Shown: piece by piece, positions 16,373 to 23,205 of the stretch
How positions within the stretch are numbered: position 1 is the stretch's first letter
How the letters are laid out: each line of letters opens with the position of its first letter
NCBI RefSeq assembly: GCF_031846515.1
Contig: NZ_JAVRHO010000030.1
Span: 1-30,150, forward strand
From: Autumnicola lenta
GTDB lineage: Bacteria > Bacteroidota > Bacteroidia > Flavobacteriales > Flavobacteriaceae
DNA: 30,150 nucleotides
Direction of reading: 5' to 3'
Program-made: the position numbers and the translations under genes
Notes under the pieces: generated by a model
Told to the model about the DNA's origin: nothing
The model's database searches: none
Seen by the model: only the letters and a program-made list of their open reading frames with translations

Positions 16373-16612
16373 ATGACCTATTTCAAAGAAACATTCAAAT
16401 CTCGTTTAGATCAAACTAAAGACAGATATTTCTCACTTCATACTGAAGAAATTTACGCAACAGCAATTTTGAAGGTGAACCAGTACGGTAGTCAATTTGA
16501 AGACTACAGGACATTTCTGTTTAAGCTTTCCTTTTCTAATTGCTCTCTTTTAAAAAAACTTCAAAACAGACGTTCCACGGCGAATTTTCAGAAAAGGTGT
16601 ACATCCCTTTGA
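16373..16612 (+). CDS. Small unrecognised ORF, possibly frameshifted
   Basis: From the ATG at 16373 an ORF of 79 codons runs to TGA at 16610-16612. Its first 50 residues (starting MTYFKETFKSRLDQTKDRYF) look protein-like and mildly amphipathic; the last 20 are rich in basic residues and look out of frame. A run of seven A lies at 16552-16558. If one A were removed, the frame would continue to a TAA near 16711 and give a protein of about 112 residues ending in LEYATKSKY. So it may be a decayed gene, a real short gene, or the product of a homopolymer sequencing error. I recognise no family. Confidence 0.35.
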   Translation: MTYFKETFKSRLDQTKDRYFSLHTEEIYATAILKVNQYGSQFEDYRTFLFKLSFSNCSLLKKLQNRRSTANFQKRCTSL

Positions 16613-16817
16613 CCAAACTTTGACTATTTTCTATGGTAAAGAACTCCATTTTTTATTAATGAATGTGGATGAATACATTCAATTGGAGTATGCGACCAAA
16701 TCAAAATATTAAAAATTATACCTGTTTGCAAATCCATTCTTTTTCAGGAAATTTGCATTTAGGAAAATTTATCGGCAATAACTTTTTTGAGGAAACGTTG
16801 TGTGATAGAACCAAAAA

Positions 16818-17423
16818 ATGAAACCTCTAAAAAAAATGAACAAAAATATTTTAACTTTTTTGCTTTTTATTGCGCTTGTAACGCAGTTAAAAGCTCAGGA
16901 CAGTCTTCAGAATAATCAGCCAATCAGAGCAGAATTTGATGAACTCATCGAAACCTCTAATAATTATCAGGGATACAAAGTGGTAGAATATGATCGATTA
17001 ATAGAATTACGCAACACTACTTCTGAATATATCGATGAGCTTAAAAATGAAATTATAACCCAGCAAAATACAATCGACAGACAAAATCAGGAATTGGATG
17101 AATTCGAGACCCAGTTGCAGGACACTGAAGCTGACCTGGAAAGAGTAAATAATGAGAAGGATGCTATTACCTTTTTAGGAATACCCTTCAGTAAGGCAGG
17201 TTATAAGACTGTCATGTGGAGTGTTGTAGGTCTTCTTGTTCTTGCTCTTTTATTTTTTATCTATAGATACAAAAGCTCCCACACCACCACTAAGGAAGCA
17301 CGACAAAAACTTAAAGAAACTGAAAACGAATTTGACGCGTATCGCGTTAAGGCTCTTGAAAAGGAACAACGATTGGGAAGGTTACTGCAGGATGAGCGCA
17401 ACAAGTCATCTTCTAATACTTAG
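16818..17423 (+). CDS. Membrane-anchored coiled-coil protein of unknown function (upstream of trmD)
   Basis: The 201-residue protein has a signal peptide (about 8-26, ending LKAQ), a long heptad-rich coiled coil (about 55-118, Glu/Gln/Asp/Asn-rich), one membrane helix (about 131-150, VMWSVVGLLVLALLFFIYRY) and a second charged helix (about 158-195). The predicted layout is periplasmic coiled coil, inner-membrane helix, cytoplasmic helix. It has no enzyme motif; flavobacterial homologues are, from memory, often labelled tRNA methyltransferase merely because they precede trmD, and the sequence gives no support for that. An alternative start is Met7 (16836). It lies 57 bp before trmD. Confidence 0.8.
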   Translation: MKPLKKMNKNILTFLLFIALVTQLKAQDSLQNNQPIRAEFDELIETSNNYQGYKVVEYDRLIELRNTTSEYIDELKNEIITQQNTIDRQNQELDEFETQLQDTEADLERVNNEKDAITFLGIPFSKAGYKTVMWSVVGLLVLALLFFIYRYKSSHTTTKEARQKLKETENEFDAYRVKALEKEQRLGRLLQDERNKSSSNT

Positions 17424-17480
17424 GAAATTACCAAGATCTCATAATAACATAAGTCCTTACTTCCATTAAAAACATTTTCT

Positions 17481-18167
17481 ATGCGGATTGACATTATTAC
17501 GGTGGTTCCCGATATTTTAAAAAGTCCATTTGAGGCATCTATTTTAAAACGTGCCATAGAAAAAGATCATGTAGAGCTCCATCTTCACAATTTGCGGGAT
17601 TATGTCACAGATAATTATAAGCAAATTGATGATTATCAGTTTGGGGGAGGCGCAGGAATGGTTATGATGGTGGAGCCAATAGATAAATGTATTTCCGGAC
17701 TGAAATCAGAAAGGGAATATGATGAAGTAATTTATATGACTCCCGATGGAGAAAGGCTACATCAAAAGCTGGCAAACAAAATTTCTTTATTTGATAATAT
17801 TATAATACTCTGTGGACATTATAAGGGTGTGGATCAGAGAGTCCGGGATCACTTTATTACCAAAGAAATTTCTATAGGTGATTATGTCCTTTCAGGTGGT
17901 GAGCTGGGAGCAGCAGTTTTATGTGACGCTGTTATAAGACTTATCCCCGGAGTTCTGGGAAATGAAACCTCTGCCCTAACTGATTCATTTCAGGACAATT
18001 TACTGGCTCCGCCCGTTTACACGAGACCTGCAGATTACAACGGCTGGCAGGTACCCGAAATATTAACATCAGGTAACTTCCCCAAGATTGAAGAATGGCG
18101 GGAAGAACAGGCTTATCTGCGCACCAGGAATTTACGCCCGGACTTACTTGATGAGGATGAAAAATAA
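17481..18167 (+). CDS. trmD: tRNA (guanine-N1-)-methyltransferase TrmD
   Basis: TrmD makes m1G37 in tRNAs that read CNN codons and prevents +1 frameshifting. The 228-residue protein starts with the typical MRIDIITVVPDI strand and contains DYQFGGGAGMVMM and the SPOUT trefoil-knot segment IGDYVLSGGELGAAVLCDAVIRLIPGVLGN, where SAM binds, followed by the PPVYTRPADYNGW segment. It is a cytosolic homodimer in characterised species. rplS follows 114 bp downstream, as in many bacteria, but here rplS has its own strong promoter in between. Confidence 0.98.
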   Translation: MRIDIITVVPDILKSPFEASILKRAIEKDHVELHLHNLRDYVTDNYKQIDDYQFGGGAGMVMMVEPIDKCISGLKSEREYDEVIYMTPDGERLHQKLANKISLFDNIIILCGHYKGVDQRVRDHFITKEISIGDYVLSGGELGAAVLCDAVIRLIPGVLGNETSALTDSFQDNLLAPPVYTRPADYNGWQVPEILTSGNFPKIEEWREEQAYLRTRNLRPDLLDEDEK

Positions 18168-18180
18168 CGAACTCCAGTAC

Positions 18181-18210
18181 TTGTATTTAAAATTAAAATA
18201 TTTACTTTTG
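18181..18210 (+). promoter_or_regulatory. Bacteroidota-type promoter of rplS (TTG-N19-TAnnTTTG)
   Basis: A TTG at 18181-18183 and TACTTTTG at 18203-18210 are separated by exactly 19 bp, the optimal spacing for the primary sigma factor of Bacteroidota. It lies 71 bp upstream of the rplS ATG, so the predicted transcript has a leader of about 65 nt. Confidence 0.65.
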
Positions 18211-18221
18211 CACTCATTCTA

Positions 18222-18255
18222 AAATAACCTCTGGCGAGAACCGTGAATGTTATTT
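18222..18255 (+). promoter_or_regulatory. Leader hairpin upstream of rplS
   Basis: AAATAAC (18222-18228) and GTTATTT (18249-18255) are perfectly complementary around a 20-nt GC-richer loop containing CTGGCGAGAACCG, in which a small inner stem (TGG/CCG) is possible. The hairpin begins a few bases after the predicted transcription start and ends 26 nt before the ATG. CTGG in the loop (18231-18234) could instead pair with CCAG just before the start codon. This is a candidate site for L19 autoregulation, by analogy with other ribosomal-protein leaders. Confidence 0.45.
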
Positions 18256-18281
18256 CAAGAAAATACTTTAAACCAGGAAAC

Positions 18282-18635
18282 ATGGAATCGTTAATTAAGT
18301 ACGTTCAGGACGAATTCGTTACGAAAAAAGATCTACCTGAATTTTCAGCAGGAGACACAATTACAGTTTATTACGAAATTAAGGAAGGGCAAAAAACCCG
18401 TACTCAGTTCTTTAGAGGAGTTGTAATCCAAAAAAGAGGAACTGGAGCATCTCAGACTTTTACCATTAGAAAAATGAGTGGTACTGTTGGGGTTGAGCGT
18501 ATTTTTCCTTTAAACTTACCAGCAATCCAGAAGATTGAGGTTAATAAAAGAGGTAAAGTTAGACGGGCAAGAATCTATTACTTTAGAGAACTTACCGGTA
18601 AAAAAGCCCGTATTAAAGAACAAAAGAGAAAATAA
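18282..18635 (+). CDS. rplS: 50S ribosomal protein L19
   Basis: The 117-residue product beginning MESLIKYVQDEFV is a standard L19, with the SH3-like core (FSAGDTITVYYEIKEG, RTQFFRGVVIQKRG, TFTIRKMSGTVGVERIFPLNLP) and the basic C-terminal RRARIYYFRELTGKKARIKE. It lies at the 30S-50S interface. I chose the ATG at 18282; an in-frame ATG at 18243 would add 13 residues and would sit inside the predicted leader hairpin, which makes it unlikely. A terminator follows. Confidence 0.97.
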   Translation: MESLIKYVQDEFVTKKDLPEFSAGDTITVYYEIKEGQKTRTQFFRGVVIQKRGTGASQTFTIRKMSGTVGVERIFPLNLPAIQKIEVNKRGKVRRARIYYFRELTGKKARIKEQKRK

Positions 18636-18655
18636 ATTTTCTTTAAAAGTTTTCA

Positions 18656-18683
18656 AAGCCTCCGAAATTTCGGGGGCTTTTTT
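18656..18683 (+). terminator. Intrinsic terminator after rplS
   Basis: AAGCCTCCGAAA (18656-18667) and TTTCGGGGGCTT (18668-18679) form a stem with one G-U pair, followed by a T run. The left arm shares 15 bases (CAAAGCCTCCGAAAT) with the terminator after the next gene. Confidence 0.85.
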
Positions 18684-18805
18684 GTTTAACTGCCTTTTAT
18701 TTCTATCTGCTTCCATGAATTGCTGTTTTTAAAATAATTCTTGCTCCAAATGAACCTTTCTTAAGAATCCAGTGTTAGAAAATCCAAAACAACCAGTTAT
18801 TTTTC

Positions 18806-18813
18806 TACATTCG
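18806..18813 (+). promoter_or_regulatory. Possible -7 element of the S8 peptidase gene
   Basis: TACATTCG matches TAnnTTTG at seven of eight positions and lies 37 bp before the ATG. No good -33 TTG is seen. The same octamer occurs upstream of the lysozyme-like gene on the other strand. Confidence 0.3.
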
Positions 18814-18850
18814 GCCTCATTCAATAATAACATTCTAAAAACCATTTTTT

Positions 18851-20248
18851 ATGAAAAAGAAATTTAAAGGATTGCAAGTGGTACTTGCTGTTTGTTTACT
18901 GGGCCTGTTTGGGGTCTCTTGTGAGTCTGAAAGCGTAGAGACAGAGCTTGATGAGGATTTTTCTCAACTATCTGAAGCTCCGTTTAAAAACTACATCGTG
19001 ATTTCGGAAAGTAATGAAGTTACCAAAAGCTTTGAAAATGAAGTAAAAAAAGGCGCGACTGAAATAATTTATACTATTCCTGAAATTGGAGCAGTTATAG
19101 TTAATTCCAAAGATGCTGATTTTGTAAAAAATGCAATGAAGAAAAAGGGAGTAGTCTCAGTTATACCTGACTATGAGATAAAATGGATCCCTTCAAATAT
19201 AGGTGTAGAAGCAAATCCACCGAGTATTGGAGATTCTGAGCCATACTATTTTTACGATTACCTTTGGGGATTAGATGCTATAGATGCACCTGAAGCATGG
19301 AATGCGGGCTTCACAGGGCAGGGAGCAAATGTGTTTGTTCTGGATTCAGGAATAGATGCAGATCATGTTGAAATTGCTGCAAATCTTAATGCCAGCCTAT
19401 CTGCTTCTTTTGTACCGGAAGAGGACTGGAATATAAGACCAGGACAATACTTTAATCATGGTACACACGTAGCAGGAACCATTGCTGCAGTTCGAAATGG
19501 AGTGGGATTAATTGGAGTGGCCCCCGATGCAGAATTGGTTGCCGTTAAGGTTCTTTCAGAATATTCCGGAAGTGGGGCTTTCAGTTGGATTAATGCCGGA
19601 ATCATTTATGCTGCAAATAATGATGCTGATGTTATAAATATGAGTTTAGGTGCTAATTTTTATAAGAATGGAAAATTAGTAGACGCTGATGGTAATGCAT
19701 ATCGTGTTTCACCAAAATACATACAGGAAATTATTCATCTTCAGCAAAGAGCTATAGACTATGCTTATAAAAGCGGAGTAACCTTAGTGGCTTCTGCAGG
19801 AAATGATGCTCACGATGCTGACGGGGATGGATCATGGATTAATATTCCCGGAGGCCTTAACAATGTTATTACAGTATCGGCAACAGCACCGGAAGGCTAT
19901 GATTATCTTGCAGAATATACAGACTATGACGTACCTGCAAGTTATACAAATCATGGAAGATCACTAATAGATGTAGCAGCACCGGGAGGTGACGATGATG
20001 TTTCTGTTTATGATAACATCCTAAGTGCAGGTAGTGGTGGCGCTCTTTACTGGAGTGCAGGCACGAGTATGGCTGCGCCTCATGTATCTGGAATTGCTGC
20101 TCTTGTTATTGGTGGAAATGGCGGGGAAATGGATCCTCATGAAGTTACTAAACAAATCTATAAGACCGCAGATAATATCGTTAGTAATGGACAAAGTGTT
20201 TATTACGGACACGGAAGAGTGAATGCTTATAGGGCAGTTACTGAATAA
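18851..20248 (+). CDS. S8 family subtilisin-like serine protease, lipoprotein with I9-like prodomain
   Basis: The 465-residue protein begins with a lipoprotein signal ending in the lipobox GVSC (Cys24), followed by a strongly acidic stretch (ESES...ETELDEDF). Acidic residues right after the lipidated Cys act as a surface-export signal in Bacteroidota, so outer-surface display is likely (inference). Residues about 45-110 resemble an inhibitor I9 prodomain. The catalytic triad is Asp165 (VFVLDSGID), His203 (NHGTHVAGT) and Ser406 (GTSMAAPHVSG), with the oxyanion Asn318 in SAGND. It lacks the C-terminal sorting domain of type IX secretion, so the lipid anchor is the route. Monocistronic, flanked by two similar terminators. 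Confidence 0.93.
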   Translation: MKKKFKGLQVVLAVCLLGLFGVSCESESVETELDEDFSQLSEAPFKNYIVISESNEVTKSFENEVKKGATEIIYTIPEIGAVIVNSKDADFVKNAMKKKGVVSVIPDYEIKWIPSNIGVEANPPSIGDSEPYYFYDYLWGLDAIDAPEAWNAGFTGQGANVFVLDSGIDADHVEIAANLNASLSASFVPEEDWNIRPGQYFNHGTHVAGTIAAVRNGVGLIGVAPDAELVAVKVLSEYSGSGAFSWINAGIIYAANNDADVINMSLGANFYKNGKLVDADGNAYRVSPKYIQEIIHLQQRAIDYAYKSGVTLVASAGNDAHDADGDGSWINIPGGLNNVITVSATAPEGYDYLAEYTDYDVPASYTNHGRSLIDVAAPGGDDDVSVYDNILSAGSGGALYWSAGTSMAAPHVSGIAALVIGGNGGEMDPHEVTKQIYKTADNIVSNGQSVYYGHGRVNAYRAVTE

Positions 20249-20264
20249 TTCCTATTTAAAGTCC

Positions 20265-20294
20265 AAAGCCTCCGAAATACCGGAGGCTTTTTTT
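20265..20294 (+). terminator. Intrinsic terminator after the S8 peptidase gene
   Basis: AAAGCCTCCG (20265-20274) and CGGAGGCTTT (20281-20290) form a perfect 10-bp stem with the loop AAATAC and a run of seven T. Confidence 0.92.
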
Positions 20295-20570
20295 ATGAAC
20301 AAATGTGAATAAAAGTTGTTCATAAAGCGTTGAAAACAAAATAGTTAAACAAAAGCTAAAATTGTTTTATGAAAAGAAGTTTCTTTTTAATTTTAAGTAA
20401 AGAATCTAGCTTCAAAGAAATGACAAAAGGATTTTCAATGAAAACTAGAATTTTTATGTAAAGAAAAAAATCTTTACATCCGGTTTTTATCTTCTATATA
20501 ACGCTCATTTTTTGCAATGTCAAAAATAGTTTGAAAGATAAAAACCCTTACCGGAATATTTTTACTTTAT
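20295..20570. other. Gene-free AT-rich region with two long inverted repeats
   Basis: No convincing ORF is found on either strand. Two perfect inverted repeats are present: ATGTAAAGA/TCTTTACAT (20456-20464 and 20471-20479, six-A loop), and GGTTTTTATCTT/AAGATAAAAACC (20482-20493 and 20535-20546, 41-nt loop). Inside that loop TTTTTG and CAAAAA can pair again. The two hairpins are only 2 bp apart. Neither is followed by a U run on the plus strand, so simple termination is not the obvious role. Confidence 0.6.
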
Positions 20571-20703
20571 AAGTTAAAACACTGTTCCGGATGAAATAAT
20601 TTCCACCTATGTTGCTTCAAGCTTCTAAGGAAAATCCGGGTGATAAGAAATTATTTCAGTAGAAGCCATTTCATTTTAGCTACTAAGATGAAATGGCTTT
20701 TTT
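20571..20703 (+). ncRNA. Candidate structured small RNA ending in an intrinsic terminator
   Basis: A possible promoter (TTG at 20531-20533, 23-bp spacer, TATTTTTA at 20557-20564) would start a transcript near 20571 that ends at the strong terminator at 20663-20703. In between, TGAAATAATTTC (20592-20603) pairs perfectly with GAAATTATTTCA (20647-20658), extended inward by CACC/GGTG. An alternative 6-bp stem CCGGAT/ATCCGG (20587-20592 and 20634-20639) is incompatible with it. No ORF is present. It could be a small RNA or a cis element acting on icd. Family membership (for instance the Flavo-1 RNA motif) was not testable here. Confidence 0.4.
20663..20703 (+). terminator. Strong intrinsic terminator of the non-coding region
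   Basis: AAGCCATTTCATTTTAG (20663-20679) and CTAAGATGAAATGGCTT (20683-20699) form a 17-bp stem with one G-U pair and a CTA loop, followed by a run of T. No protein-coding gene precedes it within 400 bp, so it must end a non-coding transcript or block read-through. Confidence 0.85.
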
Positions 20704-20783
20704 ATTTCCTCTAATTTAGGAAGCTTTTAGCCTTTCCACGCTATGAAAAAAGCCTTAAATATGTTATATTGCGGGGGTTGAGG

Positions 20784-20807
20784 ACGCTCTGGTGAAAACC
20801 GGGGCGT
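20784..20807 (+). promoter_or_regulatory. GNRA-capped hairpin in the icd leader
   Basis: ACGCTCTGGT (20784-20793) and ACCGGGGCGT (20798-20807) form a 10-bp stem with two G-U pairs, closed by the stable tetraloop GAAA. It ends 35 nt before the icd ATG. A -7-like TATATTG (20765-20771) would put the transcript start near 20777, so the hairpin would be almost at the 5' end of the mRNA. Confidence 0.5.
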
Positions 20808-20842
20808 TTGCTAAATAATCTCATTATAAAAAACACATAAAA

Positions 20843-23065
20843 ATGGCACAACAAACAAAAATTATTTATACCAAAACAGATGAGGCTCCCGCACTGGCCA
20901 CTTATTCTTTTCTTCCAATTGTGCAAAAATTTACAAAAACAGCTAATATAGATCTTGAAACAAAAGATATTTCCCTTGCAGGAAGAATTCTTTCTCAGTT
21001 TCCGGAATATTTAAAAGACGACCAAAAAGTTTCCGATGCCCTCGCAGAACTAGGAGAACTTGCTAAAAAACCTGAAGCAAATATCATAAAGCTTCCAAAC
21101 ATAAGTGCTTCTATTCCTCAGTTAAAAGCAGCTATAAAGGAACTTCAGGAAAATGGTTATGATATTCCCAACTATCCTGATGAACTTTCTTCAGAGGAAG
21201 AAACAAAAATCAGGTCCAAATATGATAAGGTAAAAGGTAGTGCCGTAAATCCTGTGTTGCGAGAAGGAAATTCTGACAGACGTGCCCCTAAAGCTGTCAA
21301 GAATTTCGCAAAGAAGAATCCTCACAAAATGGGGGAATGGAGTTCAGATTCCAAGACTCATGTTGCCACAATGGACGCGGGTGATTTCAGACATACTGAA
21401 AAGTCTGTTACCATAGCCAAAGAAGGAAATGTTTCCATAGAATTCACTTCAGATTCTGGCGAGAAAAAATTACTAAAAGACAATATTAATTTACTGACAG
21501 GCGAAATTATTGATGCTGCTGTAATGAGCAGAAAAGCGCTTGTTGAATTTCTAAAAAAACAGGTTCAGGACGCTAAAGATAAAGATGTGCTTTTCTCTCT
21601 GCATATGAAAGCTACCATGATGAAGGTTTCTGATCCTATTATTTTTGGCCATGCAGTGAAAGTATTTTTTCAGGATATATTTCAGAAGTATGGGGACGAT
21701 CTTAAAGGAGCAGGTGCCGATCCCAATAGTGGTTTAGGAGATATCCTGAGCGCGCTGGACAAACTTCCTGCAGACAAAAAAGAGAAAATTGAAGCAGATA
21801 TCCAGTCAGATTTAAAAGACGGTCCAGACCTTGCCATGGTTAATTCTGATAAAGGAATTACAAACCTTCACGTACCAAGTGATGTAATTATTGATGCCTC
21901 TATGCCCGCTATGATTAGAACATCGGGCCAGATGTGGAATGCAGAAGGGAAACAACAGGATACGAAAGCGGTTATTCCTGATAGTAGCTATGCCGGAGTA
22001 TACTCGGCTACTATAGATTTCTGTAAAAAGAATGGAGCTTTTGATCCTTCCACAATGGGAACTGTTCCTAATGTTGGTTTAATGGCACAAAAGGCTGAAG
22101 AATACGGTTCTCATGACAAAACTTTTGAAATTCCCGGAAAAGGAACAGTAAGGGTTGTCAATAATGCAGGAGAAGTTCTTCTCGAGCATGACGTTGAAGA
22201 AGGAGATATCTGGAGAATGTGCCAGGTAAAAGATGCTCCTGTACGGGATTGGGTAAAACTTGCCGTAAACCGTGCACGGGCTACGGGTGATCCTACAGTC
22301 TTTTGGCTTGATAATGAAAGAGCTCATGACGCACAATTGATCGAAAAAGTTCAGAAATACTTGCCCGAACATGATACAGAAGGGCTGGACATTAAAATAA
22401 TGTCTCCTGTTGAAGCAACAGAATATACTCTTCGCAGAGTAAAAGATGGAAAAGATACTGTTTCTGTGACCGGAAATGTTCTTCGGGATTATTTAACAGA
22501 TTTATTTCCAATTCTCGAATTAGGAACAAGTGCAAAAATGCTTTCCATTGTACCTCTTATGAATGGCGGTGGTTTATTTGAAACTGGTGCTGGTGGATCT
22601 GCCCCTAAGCACGTTCAGCAATTTGTTGAAGAAGGTCATTTGAGATGGGATTCTTTAGGAGAATTTCTTGCCCTGGCAGTTTCTCTGGAACATGCCGGTC
22701 AAAAGTACGACAACAAAAAGGCGCTTATTTTAGCTGAAGCCCTGGACGATGCAACAGATACATTTTTGGAGAATAGAAAATCACCTTCCCGTAAAGTAAA
22801 TGAATTGGATAACAGGGGAAGTCATTTCTATCTTGCACTTTACTGGGCACAGGCATTGTCTAAGCAGGATAAAGATTCTGAAATGAAGGAATATTTTGAA
22901 AAAGTAGCAAGAGTCCTGGAGATAAAAGAAGACGAAATTGTAAAAGAGTTAAATGATGCTCAGGGGTCTTCTGTAAATATTGGAGGCTATTATAAACCAG
23001 ATGACAAATTAACCTCTCAGGCCATGAGGCCCAGTGAAACGCTCAACCAGATTTTGGCTAATTAA
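20843..23065 (+). CDS. icd: Isocitrate dehydrogenase, NADP-dependent, monomeric type
   Basis: This TCA-cycle enzyme oxidises isocitrate to 2-oxoglutarate and produces NADPH. At 740 residues it matches the monomeric class (about 738-745 residues) rather than the 400-residue dimeric class. The start MAQQTKIIYTKTDEAPALAT, the VLREGNSDRRAPKAVKNFAK segment that binds substrate, WLDNERAHDAQLI and the C-terminal LNNRGSHFYLALYWAQ-like segment (here DNRGSHFYLALYWAQ) are family hallmarks. It is cytosolic. It appears monocistronic, with a hairpin-bearing leader upstream and a terminator-like repeat downstream. Confidence 0.98.
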   Translation: MAQQTKIIYTKTDEAPALATYSFLPIVQKFTKTANIDLETKDISLAGRILSQFPEYLKDDQKVSDALAELGELAKKPEANIIKLPNISASIPQLKAAIKELQENGYDIPNYPDELSSEEETKIRSKYDKVKGSAVNPVLREGNSDRRAPKAVKNFAKKNPHKMGEWSSDSKTHVATMDAGDFRHTEKSVTIAKEGNVSIEFTSDSGEKKLLKDNINLLTGEIIDAAVMSRKALVEFLKKQVQDAKDKDVLFSLHMKATMMKVSDPIIFGHAVKVFFQDIFQKYGDDLKGAGADPNSGLGDILSALDKLPADKKEKIEADIQSDLKDGPDLAMVNSDKGITNLHVPSDVIIDASMPAMIRTSGQMWNAEGKQQDTKAVIPDSSYAGVYSATIDFCKKNGAFDPSTMGTVPNVGLMAQKAEEYGSHDKTFEIPGKGTVRVVNNAGEVLLEHDVEEGDIWRMCQVKDAPVRDWVKLAVNRARATGDPTVFWLDNERAHDAQLIEKVQKYLPEHDTEGLDIKIMSPVEATEYTLRRVKDGKDTVSVTGNVLRDYLTDLFPILELGTSAKMLSIVPLMNGGGLFETGAGGSAPKHVQQFVEEGHLRWDSLGEFLALAVSLEHAGQKYDNKKALILAEALDDATDTFLENRKSPSRKVNELDNRGSHFYLALYWAQALSKQDKDSEMKEYFEKVARVLEIKEDEIVKELNDAQGSSVNIGGYYKPDDKLTSQAMRPSETLNQILAN

Positions 23066-23090
23066 AATTCTGAAATAGTTACTCTTAAAG

Positions 23091-23167
23091 AGGCTGTCCG
23101 AAATTGCCAATTATCGTCATCTTAAGCAGAACGGACGGTAAAGTAATTCAGGACAGCCTTTTTTTAT
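23091..23167 (+). repeat. Interspersed repeat with terminator-like ends after icd
   Basis: AGGCTGTCC (23091-23099) and GGACAGCCT (23151-23159) are perfect inverted ends around a 51-bp interior, followed by a run of eight T. The interior contains CGTCATCTTAAGCAGAACGG, which resembles the CGTCAT..TGAGC.GAACG.. repeat that I remember from many Bacteroidota genomes. The element probably serves as the icd terminator while being an interspersed repeat copy. Confidence 0.6.
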
Positions 23168-23205
23168 TTATCATATTTAAATAAAAAATTAATAAACTGT
23201 ATAAG

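Noticed and set aside
18243..18281. Longer rplS starting at the upstream in-frame ATG (18243)
   Set aside because: The extra 13 residues are not part of normal L19, and the upstream ATG lies inside the leader hairpin.
20741..20926. Minus-strand ORF of 61 codons across the icd start
   Set aside because: It overlaps the icd leader hairpin and coding start, is Cys/Phe-rich and has no recognisable motif.
23091..23167. Element after icd considered as a CRISPR-like repeat or insertion sequence
   Set aside because: There is a single unit with inverted ends, no spacer array, no transposase gene and no visible target-site duplication.
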